The notes: a model not told the origin generated them from the letters alone. A stretch of 64,000 nucleotides of DNA from Ignavibacteriales bacterium (GCA_003562775.1 PWTU01000190.1:1-64000); one strand, 5' to 3'; counted from the first letter of the stretch, positions 1 to 9,434 are shown. A program made the numbers and translations.

Positions 1-869
1 GCAAGCGATTCGTCCTCGGTTCCGATGAACGAGAGAAGATCATCGATAGTCCAGGCGACGCAGTGGCTCTTTGCTTCGCCGGCTATGATTACGGCATCGA
101 AATTTTTCAACTTATCGATAAACGCGTTGTTTTTTTGAGCGATCTCTTTGCCGGCCTGGTCTGTCAGGATTTCGGGACCCAAAGCAGAGTAATGCTCGGT
201 AAACGGATTTTTTCCCTTCGTTACAAAGTCGGGCTGGCTATAGCGGGCAATCGAATGAAAAAATATTGCCTCCTCGACGGATGATACCAATGCATGCCCG
301 ATGCCGCCTAACATTGCGTGGTACGGCCATACGGTGAGATCGTATTTTTCTCGTTTGGCCAGTTCGCCGGTGTAATGTAATAGATGTTGCTGTCCATAGT
401 TGTTATCTATTCCGAGGATCTCCGCAATGTTCGGATTGAATTTCCATTTTCCTTCCCGGATATCTTTTTCGGTGACAAGCGTGAAAGGATCGGGATGCTC
501 GCCTTTATCGTTCGTTAAAAAAATGGAGTGGAAAATTTGAATTGCCTGATGGGTATCCAGGGTAGGCGATATGTGTGTGATGCGATTTATATTCTTGTAA
601 ATAAATTCGCATAATCGCTTGCAATCGTCGATGGCGCCGGTTCCCGACCGTCCTCCCACATATAGCTCGAATTCCGGTGTACAGAATGTATTCTGAACAT
701 CGATGGCGATTAAGCAAATTTTATATGTATCATGAGCAGCGGGTGAAATCGAATGTTCCTGTGCAAATGTTCGCGCCTCGCGTGCTCTCTCTTCGTATGC
801 AACTTTCCAAACTTTTTCGACCATTGCAGGGTCGAAATGATGCGGAAGTGGTAAATCTTTAGTATTCAT
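1..869 (-). CDS. Isochorismatase/nicotinamidase-like cysteine hydrolase, 3' end cut by window
   Basis: Reading the minus strand from an ATG at 869-867 gives an open frame of 289 codons that runs off the left edge of the window. It matches the cysteine hydrolase fold of the isochorismatase and nicotinamidase family. The strand-1 motif [10 protein letters not shown] near residues 54-63 supplies the catalytic Asp, and [15 protein letters not shown] near the visible end supplies the nucleophilic Cys. The extra N-terminal segment of about 50 residues and the long middle part make it larger than a typical 200-residue nicotinamidase, so the substrate is unknown. It is transcribed divergently from the MarC gene across a 144-bp AT-rich spacer. 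The family is secure; the exact reaction is not. Confidence 0.85.
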   Translation of the reverse strand, partial: MNTKDLPLPHHFDPAMVEKVWKVAYEERAREARTFAQEHSISPAAHDTYKICLIAIDVQNTFCTPEFELYVGGRSGTGAIDDCKRLCEFIYKNINRITHISPTLDTHQAIQIFHSIFLTNDKGEHPDPFTLVTEKDIREGKWKFNPNIAEILGIDNNYGQQHLLHYTGELAKREKYDLTVWPYHAMLGGIGHALVSSVEEAIFFHSIARYSQPDFVTKGKNPFTEHYSALGPEILTDQAGKEIAQKNNAFIDKLKNFDAVIIAGEAKSHCVAWTIDDLLSFIGTEDESL

Positions 870-1013
870 ATTCCGTAATCTGTTTATGAATGAAACTTTT
901 TGATCTTCGTATAAATTAATGTATTATAATTAAAATTTCAAACGGGTATCTGGAATCAATTCAGAAATTAATGTATATTAAACATCATTGTACAACAATC
1001 ATTGAGGTAAAAA

Positions 1014-1709
1014 ATGGATATTGTTGAACTTGTCCGCACCACACTGTCATATCTTTTAATCACAATTGCAGGTATCTTTGTAATCGTAAATCCTCTCACT
1101 ACTGCGTTTGCATTTATGTCGTTATTGCCGCGCGCTTCGGAACAACGGAAAAAGATGATCGCGAAACGGGCGACAAAAATTTCTACAGGGTTGTTCTTCA
1201 TATTCGCATTACTCGGCAGCGTGATCTTTCAATTATTCGGGATTACACTTGCTGCGTTTCGCATAGCGGGGGGGCTCATATTGTTCGGCATTGCAATGGG
1301 GATGATTCGCAAAAGGAACGGCGAATCCGAGGAAAGGACGAAACCGGAAGGAGAGATCACCGACGATATTTCGGTTATACCGCTTGCAATTCCGTTCATA
1401 AGCGGACCGGGTTCGATTGCGACCGTCATGATATTAACCAGCGAAGCGCCGACGTTGTATCATACATTGCTTGTTTTTTTAGCGATACTTATTACGACAA
1501 TAAGTTGTTACTACTCAATGATCTATTCAAAGGTAATTGTCCGGTATCTCGGTGATACGGGAAGGCAAATTCTTACAAAAGTATTCGGTCTGATACTTGC
1601 CGTCATCTCCGTTCAATTCGTTATTAACGGTATTGCCAATGCGTTTGTCGATTTCGGCATATTGGAAATCCCCGGTATCGATCCGGGGCCCGGTTTCGAA
1701 ACGGACTGA
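1014..1709 (+). CDS. MarC/UPF0056 family integral membrane protein
   Basis: This 231-residue protein has about six hydrophobic segments and the hallmarks of the MarC family: the early IVNPLTTAFAF motif (about residues 24-34) and the mid-protein IPFISGPGSIAT motif (about 131-142). MarC proteins are inner-membrane proteins of uncertain transport function. The name comes from an early link to multiple antibiotic resistance that was later not supported. A GAGGT ribosome-binding sequence lies just before the ATG. The gene stands alone, divergent from the cysteine hydrolase gene and separated from folB by a promoter. Family assignment is confident; function is unknown. Confidence 0.92.
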   Translation: MDIVELVRTTLSYLLITIAGIFVIVNPLTTAFAFMSLLPRASEQRKKMIAKRATKISTGLFFIFALLGSVIFQLFGITLAAFRIAGGLILFGIAMGMIRKRNGESEERTKPEGEITDDISVIPLAIPFISGPGSIATVMILTSEAPTLYHTLLVFLAILITTISCYYSMIYSKVIVRYLGDTGRQILTKVFGLILAVISVQFVINGIANAFVDFGILEIPGIDPGPGFETD

Positions 1710-1734
1710 CGTTTGATCCGGTATCGATGAATAT

Positions 1735-1763
1735 TTGACAAAACGTCGATCTTTTAATATCTT
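1735..1763 (+). promoter_or_regulatory. Sigma-70-type promoter for folB-folK
   Basis: A perfect -35 hexamer TTGACA (1735-1740) is followed by exactly 17 bp and a TATCTT -10 element (1758-1763). The folB ATG begins 37 bp after the -10. The bases just before the -10 are TTAA, a feature shared with the promoters before the TonB-like gene and htpX in this window. Confidence 0.7.
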
Positions 1764-1799
1764 CTTAAAGATTTTTATATTTATAAAAAATTACATTTT

Positions 1800-2171
1800 A
1801 TGCCCGACACAAATGTTATTCGCATAAAGAATGCGGTATTTTATGCCTATCATGGGGCGTTTCAAGATGAACAGAATCTCGGCGGCAGATTTGAGGTCGA
1901 CATCGATATGTATTGCGATTTTAAAACCGCCGCGTATGAAGATAACCTCGAAAGTACCGTAGACTACGAGAAAGTATACGCCGTAATGAAAAAGCTTGTA
2001 GAAGGAAAAAAATATTTCTTAATAGAGGCGCTGGGGTATAGAATTGCGGACGGTATTCTGGATAATTTCGATTTGATCCGGCGCGTTGATGTACGTGTGA
2101 GAAAGAATAACCCGCCCGTGCGTGGTGTAATCGATTCGGTCGAAATAGAGGTATGCCGTGAAAAGGGCTAA
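1800..2171 (+). CDS. folB: Dihydroneopterin aldolase
   Basis: FolB cleaves 7,8-dihydroneopterin to 6-hydroxymethyl-dihydropterin and glycolaldehyde in folate synthesis. The 123-residue length matches the family. Visible family motifs are AYHGAFQDEQNLGGRF near the N-terminus (pterin-binding region), TVDYEKVY in the middle, and the VRKNNPP segment carrying the conserved catalytic Lys (about residue 102). No Shine-Dalgarno sequence is visible before the ATG, so translation may rely on an AU-rich leader. It overlaps folK by 14 bp, placing consecutive pathway enzymes in one transcript. Confidence 0.95.
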   Translation: MPDTNVIRIKNAVFYAYHGAFQDEQNLGGRFEVDIDMYCDFKTAAYEDNLESTVDYEKVYAVMKKLVEGKKYFLIEALGYRIADGILDNFDLIRRVDVRVRKNNPPVRGVIDSVEIEVCREKG

Positions 2172-2673
2172 ATCAACACCAAAACTAAAACATACTGCAT
2201 ATATCGGGCTGGGGTCGAACCTCGGTGACCGGCAGATATTTATTGCCTACGGTATAAAACGGTTAAGCCGCATGGAAAGAACAATGATCAGGAAAGTATC
2301 GGGGTTGTATGCGACCGAACCGGTGGGTGTCCCGGATCGAACTCCTTTTTTAAATATGGTAATTCAGATAGATACCCGGCTTGATATTTTTTCTCTCCTG
2401 AAGAATCTTCAACAGATAGAGGCCGATGCCGGTCGCAATAGATCGAAGAAAAATAAATCCCGCGTTCTGGATATGGATATTTTGTTTTATGATAACGATA
2501 TTGTAAAAAAGGGTAGTGTAATTGTTCCTCATCCGGAGGTTCATAAAAGAAGATTTATGCTTCAGCCGCTGGCAGATATTGCAAGCGGTCTGGTTCATCC
2601 CGTAAAAAAGAAAACGATACAAGAACTGCTGGTCGCGTGCCCGGGAAATTACTGGGTACTAAGGTTGCCGTAA
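2158..2673 (+). CDS. folK: 2-amino-4-hydroxy-6-hydroxymethyldihydropteridine pyrophosphokinase
   Basis: FolK transfers pyrophosphate from ATP to 6-hydroxymethyl-dihydropterin, the step after FolB. The 171-residue protein shows the N-terminal IGLGSNLGDR motif, the metal-binding LDMDILFYDN motif and the PHPEVHKRRFMLQPL motif typical of HPPK. The start is a GTG inside the end of folB (14-bp overlap), which suggests translational coupling. There is no folP in view, so dihydropteroate synthase must lie elsewhere. Confidence 0.95.
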   Translation: MKRAKSTPKLKHTAYIGLGSNLGDRQIFIAYGIKRLSRMERTMIRKVSGLYATEPVGVPDRTPFLNMVIQIDTRLDIFSLLKNLQQIEADAGRNRSKKNKSRVLDMDILFYDNDIVKKGSVIVPHPEVHKRRFMLQPLADIASGLVHPVKKKTIQELLVACPGNYWVLRLP

Positions 2674-2713
2674 CAGTTATTAATAGTACATTATAATTAA
2701 ACAGGTAATTCCA

Positions 2714-3430
2714 TTGTCAAAAAGACAGCAAAAGACTACACAGGATCAACAAGCTCACCGGTTTGGGGGAGATGTACGTTATATTGCAATCGAAGGAGTT
2801 ATTGGCGTCGGTAAGACAAGTCTTGCAACTATGCTCGGCGAGTATTTCGGTGCACGGGTAGTGCTTGAACGGTTCGAAGAAAATGCATTTCTGGAACGGT
2901 TTTATGAAGACCCGGAGCACTACGCGTTCCAGACACAGATGTCGTTCTTATTGAGCAGGTACAGGCAGCAGCAGGAACTTTTTCAAGCCGATCTTTTTCA
3001 TAATGTTCTGATTACCGACTATATCTTTGAAAAAGACAAAATCTTTGCCTACCTTAATCTACAGGACGATGAACTCAAATTATACGAGACGGTTGTTAAT
3101 GCAATAGAAAAAAATATTCTGACGCCCGATCTCGTGATTTATTTGCAATCGAGTACCGAACGGCTGCTGGAGAATATCAGAAAACGCGGAAGGCCGTACG
3201 AAAAACATATTACCGCCGAGTACCTGAAAGACTTGAATGAAGCATACAACTATTTCTTTTTCCGATACCGGCAGGCGCCGTTGTTGATTGTAAATGCGAC
3301 GGAGATCGATTTCGTGAACAGAGCGGACGACTTTCAGGAATTACTGAAAGAAATTACCCGTGAAAATCGGTCGCCGGTCGAATACTATAATCCATTAAAA
3401 AAGAAGGGAATGCAGAAGGAGACAAAATAG
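2714..3430 (+). CDS. Deoxynucleoside kinase (deoxyadenosine/deoxyguanosine kinase type)
   Basis: This 238-residue kinase phosphorylates deoxyribonucleosides in nucleotide salvage. It carries the P-loop GVIGVGKTSLA (about residues 29-39), a substrate-pocket segment VLERFEENAFLERFYED, the DYIFEKD segment that follows the DRS-like position, and the arginine-rich lid RKRGRPYEK. The start is TTG, because no ATG lies between it and the P-loop. It follows folK after 40 bp and is followed 2 bp later by a small membrane protein. Sugar and base specificity cannot be told from sequence alone. Confidence 0.9.
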   Translation: MSKRQQKTTQDQQAHRFGGDVRYIAIEGVIGVGKTSLATMLGEYFGARVVLERFEENAFLERFYEDPEHYAFQTQMSFLLSRYRQQQELFQADLFHNVLITDYIFEKDKIFAYLNLQDDELKLYETVVNAIEKNILTPDLVIYLQSSTERLLENIRKRGRPYEKHITAEYLKDLNEAYNYFFFRYRQAPLLIVNATEIDFVNRADDFQELLKEITRENRSPVEYYNPLKKKGMQKETK

Positions 3431-3431
3431 C

Positions 3432-3653
3432 ATGCCGTTAATCAGATATATTATTATTCTTTTACTGCTGTATATCCTCTATCGCCTGGTGAAGGCATCG
3501 CTCAGCGCTTTTTTTGTCAACCTTAAGACTCATCGTAACTACCACGATGGCAGCCGGAGCAACGTGCAGGGCGGAAAAAGTGCAGATCTTGATGATATTG
3601 AGGAAGCAAAATACGAGGAAGTAAAGGACGATGCGAAAAGCCGGAAAGATTGA
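3432..3653 (+). CDS. Small single-pass membrane protein with acidic tail (DUF4834-like)
   Basis: This 73-residue protein has one strongly hydrophobic N-terminal helix (about residues 4-20) followed by a polar tail rich in Asp, Glu and Lys. The layout resembles the small DUF4834 proteins found in Bacteroidetes-like genomes, but the similarity is one of shape and I cannot prove homology. It begins 2 bp after the kinase stop, so it is very probably co-transcribed and translationally coupled. No function can be given. Confidence 0.65.
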   Translation: MPLIRYIIILLLLYILYRLVKASLSAFFVNLKTHRNYHDGSRSNVQGGKSADLDDIEEAKYEEVKDDAKSRKD

Positions 3654-3784
3654 AAGGGAATTCTAAAACAGCAAATATTTGCGAATTGTTACGAGCTTGC
3701 ATTTCACTTCTTCTTTGTTTAATTTTCCAACCGAAATAGGTTTGCCCGTAAACTCTTTAAATTTTCCAACCAGATATTTACAGT

Positions 3785-4786
3785 ATGACGAAACGATTGT
3801 TGAAAGAAGTAAAAAAGTACAAGGTGCTCGAAACCCGGATTTGCGATCTTAATCTAAAGTTTTCCGGGATTATTCTGAAGCTTATGCGTAAAGTTGCCGT
3901 CGAGTTGCGCGGTAAAGGGATCAAGTTTCGGCCGGAATATTATTACGGAACGGGATGGGGGTGTGTCGAGGGAAGCATATCGATCGAAATCCCCTTCTGG
4001 TTCGGCAACCAAACGCTGCGGGAAATTGAGGATGAGCTGAATCTCGGCGGGGTGGAGAATGAAAATGAGATTTTAATGGGACTTCGTCATGAAATAGGGC
4101 ATGCGATTATGTATGCATACCGAATTTACCGCGATCGTGAATGGGGTCGGTTATTCGGGAACATGAAAAAAGTATATCGCGATTATTACGTGTATAATCC
4201 ATGGAGTAAACGGTATGTCCGTCATCTCCCCGATCATTACGCGCAAAAACATCCGGATGAAGACTGGGCGGAAACGTTTGCGGTTTGGTTGAAACCCCGC
4301 TCCAACTGGAAAACCAAATATGCAAAAACACCGGCAAGACGAAAACTGGAATATGTCGATACGATAATGCGCGAGATCGGCAATCTGGAACCGCCGAACA
4401 CGAAGACCGATCGCGACGAACCGATAGAAAAGGTTCGTATGACGGTAGCGGAATTTTATAAATTGAATTTAACCTCACGGGTGGATAACGACGATTTATA
4501 CGGATATGTTGATGATATTAAGGCGATTTTTTCCTATAATGGGAGACGAATAAATTCATACCGTGATGCATGGAAGTTTATCCATAAGTATGCACCGTTA
4601 ATCGAAGAAAAAGTGTGTCAGTGGATTTACTATGCCGAGAGAGACACATTGCGAAAACATCTCTCACAAATCGAAAGTATCTGCCGGACGTATAAGTTAA
4701 AGATCAGGCCGGGAGACGAAGTGGAAAAAATGTCGGAGCTGACGACGCTGTTAACCTACAATATTGTGTATGATATTTATTCCTGA
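3785..4786 (+). CDS. Putative zinc metallopeptidase-like protein (HEIGH)
   Basis: The 333-residue protein has a clear zincin motif HEIGH at about residues 101-105, preceded by LMGLR. Later, HPDEDWAETFAVWL supplies acidic residues at the place where some M-clan peptidases have their third zinc ligand. This pair recalls the Peptidase_Mx/COG4307 group, which has an HE-GH motif followed by an E-DFAETWA-like segment. There is no signal peptide, so it should act in the cytoplasm. The last 130 residues (DLYGYVDDIKAIF onward) are a helical domain I do not recognise. A 12-bp direct repeat lies in the spacer upstream. Confidence 0.7.
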   Translation: MTKRLLKEVKKYKVLETRICDLNLKFSGIILKLMRKVAVELRGKGIKFRPEYYYGTGWGCVEGSISIEIPFWFGNQTLREIEDELNLGGVENENEILMGLRHEIGHAIMYAYRIYRDREWGRLFGNMKKVYRDYYVYNPWSKRYVRHLPDHYAQKHPDEDWAETFAVWLKPRSNWKTKYAKTPARRKLEYVDTIMREIGNLEPPNTKTDRDEPIEKVRMTVAEFYKLNLTSRVDNDDLYGYVDDIKAIFSYNGRRINSYRDAWKFIHKYAPLIEEKVCQWIYYAERDTLRKHLSQIESICRTYKLKIRPGDEVEKMSELTTLLTYNIVYDIYS

Positions 4787-4794
4787 TTATGATG

Positions 4795-4870
4795 GTGCGA
4801 CGCACTTGCCCGGGGTAGGAAGCAAATGGTTGTTCGTAGCGGTATGTTTTTATGTGAAGAGTGCGTCGCA
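4795..4870 (+). repeat. 12-bp perfect inverted repeat with 52-nt spacer
   Basis: GTGCGACGCACT (4795-4806) is repeated as its exact reverse complement AGTGCGTCGCAC (4859-4870). Each arm is itself a palindrome around one central base (GTGCG-A-CGCAC). The element fills most of the spacer between the metallopeptidase-like gene and asnS. It could be a dispersed repeat of REP or MITE type, or a structured leader of asnS. No run of T follows, so a simple terminator is unlikely. Confidence 0.75.
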
Positions 4871-4906
4871 CATTTTAATAATCCATAATAACAAAACGAG
4901 AGGAAC

Positions 4907-6202
4907 ATGGGTAGAACATACATAGAAAACCTTGACAAACACATAGGTAAAGATGTAACCATCCATGGATGGGTCTATAATAAACGTTCAAGCGGTAAAA
5001 TAAAATTCATCTTAGTGCGTGACGGCACCGGCTTATTACAATGTGTGATGGTGAGGGCAGTGTTGCCGGAGGAGGTATTCGAAACCTTCGGTAAATTAAC
5101 TCAGGAATCGTCACTGAAAGTAACCGGCACGGTCAAAGAAGAACCCCGCGCACCGGGCGGTTTTGAGCTTGAGGTGAAGGAAGTTGAAATCATCAATATT
5201 GCTCAGGATTATCCGATAACCCCGAAGGAACATGGCGTTGAATTCCTGATGGACCGCCGTCATTTATGGCTGCGTTCTACCCGCCAGCATGCCATTATGC
5301 GTGTCAGGCATCATATTATAAAATCAATCCGGGATTATTTTGATGCAAACGGTTTTGTCCTTATCGATTCCCCCATTTTAACGCCGAATGCTGTTGAAGG
5401 GACGACAACTTTATTCGAAACTGAATATTTCGATCTCGGAAAAGCGTTTCTTACCCAGAGCGGCCAGTTGTACGGTGAGGCGGCTGCAATGGCGCACGGG
5501 AAAATTTATTGTTTCGGTCCTACATTCAGGGCGGAAAAATCGAAAACACGCAGGCACCTAACTGAATTCTGGATGGTTGAACCGGAGGTTGCATTCAACG
5601 ACCTGAACGATAATATGGATCTTGCAGAGGATTTTCTTGAATACATTGTTTCGTCTACATTAGAGCATAAAGCGAAAGAACTTAAAACTTTAGAGCGCAA
5701 TACTACGTATTTAGAAAAAGTGAAGAAACCTCTTCCGCGCATCACGTATGATGAAGCGGTTGAAATTCTCCGAAAGAAGGGAATCGATTTTGAATGGGGA
5801 GGAGATCTCGGCGGTACGGATGAAACGGTGATATCCGAACAATTCGATAAACCGGTTATGGTACACCGCTATCCCGCACAGGTGAAAGCGTTTTATATGA
5901 AGCGCGATCCGGAGAATGAAAAACTTGCGCTTGCACTCGATGTACTTGCACCCGAAGGATACGGTGAAATCATAGGCGGCAGTCAGCGGGAGGACGATTA
6001 CGATACCCTGGTCGAACGGATAAAGGAGCATGACCTTCCGATGGAACCGTTTGATTGGTATCTGGATCTGCGGAAATACGGCAGCGTTCCACATGCGGGA
6101 TTCGGCCTTGGTATTGAACGGACGGTTTCCTGGATTTGTGGGCTCGATCACGTGCGCGAAACGGTGCCGTTCCCGAGAATGATTTATCGAAATACACCGT
6201 AG
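4907..6202 (+). CDS. asnS: Asparaginyl-tRNA synthetase
   Basis: AsnRS charges tRNA-Asn with asparagine. The 431-residue protein has an N-terminal OB-fold anticodon-binding domain (about 1-110, starting [16 protein letters not shown]) and a class II catalytic domain. Motif 2 appears as [19 protein letters not shown] and motif 3 as [13 protein letters not shown]. The EFWMVEPE segment fits AsnRS, whereas AspRS has different residues around motif 2. The ATG is preceded by GAGAGGAA. The preceding 120-bp spacer holds the inverted repeat described separately. Confidence 0.95.
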   Translation: MGRTYIENLDKHIGKDVTIHGWVYNKRSSGKIKFILVRDGTGLLQCVMVRAVLPEEVFETFGKLTQESSLKVTGTVKEEPRAPGGFELEVKEVEIINIAQDYPITPKEHGVEFLMDRRHLWLRSTRQHAIMRVRHHIIKSIRDYFDANGFVLIDSPILTPNAVEGTTTLFETEYFDLGKAFLTQSGQLYGEAAAMAHGKIYCFGPTFRAEKSKTRRHLTEFWMVEPEVAFNDLNDNMDLAEDFLEYIVSSTLEHKAKELKTLERNTTYLEKVKKPLPRITYDEAVEILRKKGIDFEWGGDLGGTDETVISEQFDKPVMVHRYPAQVKAFYMKRDPENEKLALALDVLAPEGYGEIIGGSQREDDYDTLVERIKEHDLPMEPFDWYLDLRKYGSVPHAGFGLGIERTVSWICGLDHVRETVPFPRMIYRNTP

Positions 6203-6240
6203 ATTAATATTACTATTGAATATTTCTTGTTGAGTAATTA

Positions 6241-7185
6241 ATGATAGAAGTAAAAAACCTATACAAAACATTTTCCACAATAAACGCAGTGAACGACGTA
6301 TCGTTCAAGGTCGATCCCGGCAGGGTCTTCGGGCTTCTCGGTCCGAACGGAGCGGGAAAGACCACAACCATCCGGATGATACTCAATATTATTTACCCCG
6401 ATTCGGGCGAGATATATTTTGACGGGAACCCGTTTAACATCGATATTCAGAATAAAATCGGTTATTTGCCGGAAGAACGCGGGCTGTACCGAAAAAACAA
6501 ATTGATGCATACCATTCAGTACTTTGCCGGTTTAAAAGGATTAGCTTCGAGAGAGTCAAAAAAGAGAGCACTCTACTGGCTGGAGCGATTTCAGCTTACC
6601 GAATATGCGAATAACAAAATTGAAGAGCTCTCAAAGGGCAACCAGCAGAAGGTACAGTTCATTATTTCAATACTTCATTCACCGCGGTACATTATACTCG
6701 ATGAACCGTTCAGCGGCCTCGATCCGGTTAATCAAATTTTATTAAAAGACATTCTCGGGGAATTAAGAAAAGAAGGTAAAATACTGATATTTTCGACGCA
6801 TCAAATGGAACAGGCGGAAAGGATGTGCGACGATGTGTGTATTATAAATAGAGGACGTGTCGTGTTATACGGTAAACTGAGTGAGGAGAAGAAAAAATTC
6901 GGAATCAATACAATATCGATTGAATATGAAGGAGACGGCGCCGTGCTCGAACGGATTGGCGGCGTAAGGCGGTCCGCCATATACAGTAATTATGCGGAAC
7001 TCGAGATTGACAACGTCGTGCAGCCGCGAACTATCATTCACGAAGCGAATAAATACCTGGATATCAGAAAATTCGAGATTAAAGAGCCGACCTTGAATGC
7101 AATTTTTCTTAAGCTGGTGGGTGCATCTGTTGAGGAGATAGAGCGGAAGGATCAGGAAGCAAAATTAGCGGAGGCAGCGATATGA
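6241..7185 (+). CDS. ABC transporter ATP-binding protein (NatA/DUF4162 type)
   Basis: This 314-residue protein is the ATPase of a two-component ABC-2 exporter. Walker A is GPNGAGKTTT (about 36-45), the signature is LSKGNQQKVQ, Walker B plus D-loop is YIILDEPFSGLDP, and the H-loop is STHQME. The C-terminal 90 residues after the H-loop match the DUF4162 extension typical of NatA-like ATPases. It overlaps the permease gene by 4 bp (ATGA), so both subunits should be made together. NatA/NatB systems export sodium in some bacteria; the substrate here is unknown. Confidence 0.93.
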   Translation: MIEVKNLYKTFSTINAVNDVSFKVDPGRVFGLLGPNGAGKTTTIRMILNIIYPDSGEIYFDGNPFNIDIQNKIGYLPEERGLYRKNKLMHTIQYFAGLKGLASRESKKRALYWLERFQLTEYANNKIEELSKGNQQKVQFIISILHSPRYIILDEPFSGLDPVNQILLKDILGELRKEGKILIFSTHQMEQAERMCDDVCIINRGRVVLYGKLSEEKKKFGINTISIEYEGDGAVLERIGGVRRSAIYSNYAELEIDNVVQPRTIIHEANKYLDIRKFEIKEPTLNAIFLKLVGASVEEIERKDQEAKLAEAAI

Positions 7186-8429
7186 GTAAGGTGTTCGTTG
7201 TTGCAAAGTGGGAATACATAGAGAGAATTAAGAGCAAGATGTTTATTGCCTCGCTTTTTATTTTTCCCGTTATTATGGTTGCGTTTTTAATACTCCCTTC
7301 CCTTCTGGTATCCCGTGCAGAAGACAGACAAAAAATTATCGGATTGGTCGATCCGGAGAATAAACTCTCCCAGGTGCTCATTAATAAGATTGTAACCCGG
7401 TTCGAGCTCAAAGACGAACAACCGATGTACGTGATCAGAAAAATCGAAGAACCGGCTGCCGATGCCGAGACCCTTCGTATGATAGCCAATTCGCTTGTTT
7501 TTGCTGAGGACATCGAGGGTTATATTTATATCCCTCCGGATATTTTCGAAACGAATCAGTCTGAATACTATTCGACGAATGTAGGAAACGTTCAGGATCA
7601 GAATCGCTTTACTGCAGTAATACGGGATATCCTTACCGAGTTCAGATTGGAGGAACGGGGGGTTGATCCGGGGATCGTCGATGAAATAGTGAAACCCGTG
7701 CACATGCGGACTGTGCGCATTTCACCGACCGGAGATGAGCAAGAGGCCGACTTCATGACAATCTTTTTGAGTTCATATATTTTTTTAATGGCGATGATGA
7801 TGTTGATCGCTACATCGGGTCAGATATTGATTCGCAGTGTCGTTGAGGAAAAGACGAATCGGATCATCGAAGTGCTTGCGTCTTCATGTTCACCGACCGA
7901 TTTAATGGCAGGAAAGATTCTCGGATTAAGTGCGCTCGGTCTAACCCAAATCGGGCTGTACGCGTTTATGGGAATTGCTGCCGTCTGGTATTTTGGATTT
8001 GAAGGACTTGCGCTTGCAAATTTATGGCTGCTGTTGCCATACTTTATTGTCGGCTATTTATTTTATGCTGCAATATTTGTCGTCGTCGGGTCGCCGCTTT
8101 CATCGGAGCAGGAGGCGCAACAGATAGCGGGTTGGGTAGTGCTTGTTCTATTAATTCCGATGATTTTTGCAATTGTCGCGATTGAAAACCCCGATATGAC
8201 TGTTATTCGTGTGTTGAGTTTTATCCCGTTTTTCACTCCATCTTTCATGGCGTTGCGTATTCCAATCGCGATGCCGCCGACGTTCGATATTATCGTGACT
8301 CTCGGCATATTGCTGCTGTGTGCAGTAATAATGATGTGGATAGCAGGAAAAATATTTCGCGTTGCCATTCTATCGTACGGAAAACGTCCATCGATTAGTG
8401 AAATTTTACAGTGGATTAAATCAGGTTAG
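7182..8429 (+). CDS. ABC-2 family permease (NatB-like)
   Basis: The 415-residue protein is the membrane partner of the upstream ATPase. It has one N-terminal transmembrane helix, a long extracytoplasmic domain (about residues 45-190) and then about five to six more helices. This is the classical ABC-2/NatB arrangement. The segment VVEEKTNRIIEVLASS, near residues 225-240, is the conserved coupling region of this family. Its ATG overlaps the ATPase stop. No substrate is indicated by neighbours. Confidence 0.9.
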   Translation: MSKVFVVAKWEYIERIKSKMFIASLFIFPVIMVAFLILPSLLVSRAEDRQKIIGLVDPENKLSQVLINKIVTRFELKDEQPMYVIRKIEEPAADAETLRMIANSLVFAEDIEGYIYIPPDIFETNQSEYYSTNVGNVQDQNRFTAVIRDILTEFRLEERGVDPGIVDEIVKPVHMRTVRISPTGDEQEADFMTIFLSSYIFLMAMMMLIATSGQILIRSVVEEKTNRIIEVLASSCSPTDLMAGKILGLSALGLTQIGLYAFMGIAAVWYFGFEGLALANLWLLLPYFIVGYLFYAAIFVVVGSPLSSEQEAQQIAGWVVLVLLIPMIFAIVAIENPDMTVIRVLSFIPFFTPSFMALRIPIAMPPTFDIIVTLGILLLCAVIMMWIAGKIFRVAILSYGKRPSISEILQWIKSG

Positions 8430-8437
8430 TAGTATCG

Positions 8438-8466
8438 TTGCAAATGTGTCAGGGTTTCGCTATATT
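8438..8466 (+). promoter_or_regulatory. Candidate promoter for nuoJKLMN
   Basis: TTGCAA (8438-8443) and TATATT (8461-8466) are separated by exactly 17 bp. The nuoJ ATG lies 44 bp downstream, and the spacer is otherwise free of genes. The -35 matches consensus at four of six positions. Confidence 0.5.
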
Positions 8467-8510
8467 AGAAAAACTTTTTATTACACCTTAAACCGCAGTA
8501 TATTTGACTA

Positions 8511-9023
8511 ATGACACTTGAAGAGGTATTTTTTTACTTTCTCGCCGCAGGTGCAATAGTATCTGCCCTTCTTGTTATTACGCGTAGAAATCCAATTAAC
8601 AGCGTAATATATTTAGTTCTCAACTTTTTCTTCCTTGCCGCACTGTATCTCACACTCAAAGCGCAATTTATTGCCATTATTCAGATCCTGGTATATGCAG
8701 GCGCGATAATGGTACTTTTTATGTTTGTGATCATGCTGCTTAATCTCGGTGATGAGAAACGGCTGACCGATCGCGTGACGTGGAAACAGATCGTGGCTAT
8801 TGGTCTTTCTCTTGCGTTTGTTATGCAGGTGTTGTACATCGTCGGATTTGGTGAGACTGCGGATATGAAGACCATATCCGCTCAGGCAGTTGATATTGGA
8901 ACTGTTGAGAATATAGGTAAGGAGTTATTCAGTCATTACGTACTGCCAATCGAAGCAATCTCAGTGCTGCTTGTTGCAGCGGTCGTTGGTGCAATCGTTC
9001 TTGCAAAACGTAAGTTCGATTAA
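8511..9023 (+). CDS. nuoJ: NADH-quinone oxidoreductase subunit J
   Basis: NuoJ is a membrane-arm subunit of complex I. The 170-residue protein has five hydrophobic segments and the conserved stretch YAGAIMVLFMFVIMLLNL (about 62-79), which holds the pi-bulge helix of NuoJ. It is the first gene of a five-gene membrane-arm cluster. The genes for the peripheral arm and nuoH are not in this window. No Shine-Dalgarno sequence is evident before the ATG. Confidence 0.95.
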   Translation: MTLEEVFFYFLAAGAIVSALLVITRRNPINSVIYLVLNFFFLAALYLTLKAQFIAIIQILVYAGAIMVLFMFVIMLLNLGDEKRLTDRVTWKQIVAIGLSLAFVMQVLYIVGFGETADMKTISAQAVDIGTVENIGKELFSHYVLPIEAISVLLVAAVVGAIVLAKRKFD

Positions 9024-9131
9024 TCGTGGTGCATCATCGCCGTTGATTTCAAATTGATGCCTCGTCCGGAGTTTTCCCGATTCTGTGGGATGAACCAGAT
9101 TGCCGTAATAATCATTAGATGAAGACGTAAC

Positions 9132-9434
9132 ATGATACCGTTGAATTTTTATCTTACACTCAGTGCATTATTATTTACTATCGGCGTCGTCGGTGTGCTC
9201 ACGCGTCGCAATGCAATAATTGTGTTCATGTCGATTGAATTGATGTTGAATTCGGTCAATCTTACCCTGGTTGCATTTTCTTCGTTTCTCGGCGATGCAA
9301 CGGGGCAAATGCTGGTTTTCTTTGTGATCACCGTTGCTGCTGCGGAAGCCGCTATCGGCCTGGCAATAATTATTGCACTTTTCCGTAACAAGCAAACTGT
9401 AAATATTGATGAAATTAATCTATTAAAGTGGTAA
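9132..9434 (+). CDS. nuoK: NADH-quinone oxidoreductase subunit K
   Basis: This 100-residue protein has three transmembrane helices, the typical length and layout of NuoK. Two buried glutamates known to be needed for proton movement are visible, in MSIEMML-like ([12 protein letters not shown]) and [11 protein letters not shown] contexts. It follows nuoJ after 108 bp of apparently empty sequence and precedes nuoL by 12 bp. Confidence 0.96.
   Translation: MIPLNFYLTLSALLFTIGVVGVLTRRNAIIVFMSIELMLNSVNLTLVAFSSFLGDATGQMLVFFVITVAAAEAAIGLAIIIALFRNKQTVNIDEINLLKW

Noticed and set aside
4787-4906. Integron attC site or CRISPR repeat at the inverted repeat before asnS
   Set aside because: The GTTRRRY and RYYYAAC core sites of attC are missing, there is no integrase or cassette array, and only one repeat pair exists, so neither attC nor CRISPR is supported.
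5711-6280. Minus-strand frame of 189 codons opposite asnS
   Set aside because: It is antisense to clear asnS coding sequence, has no family features and shows the composition expected of a shadow frame.
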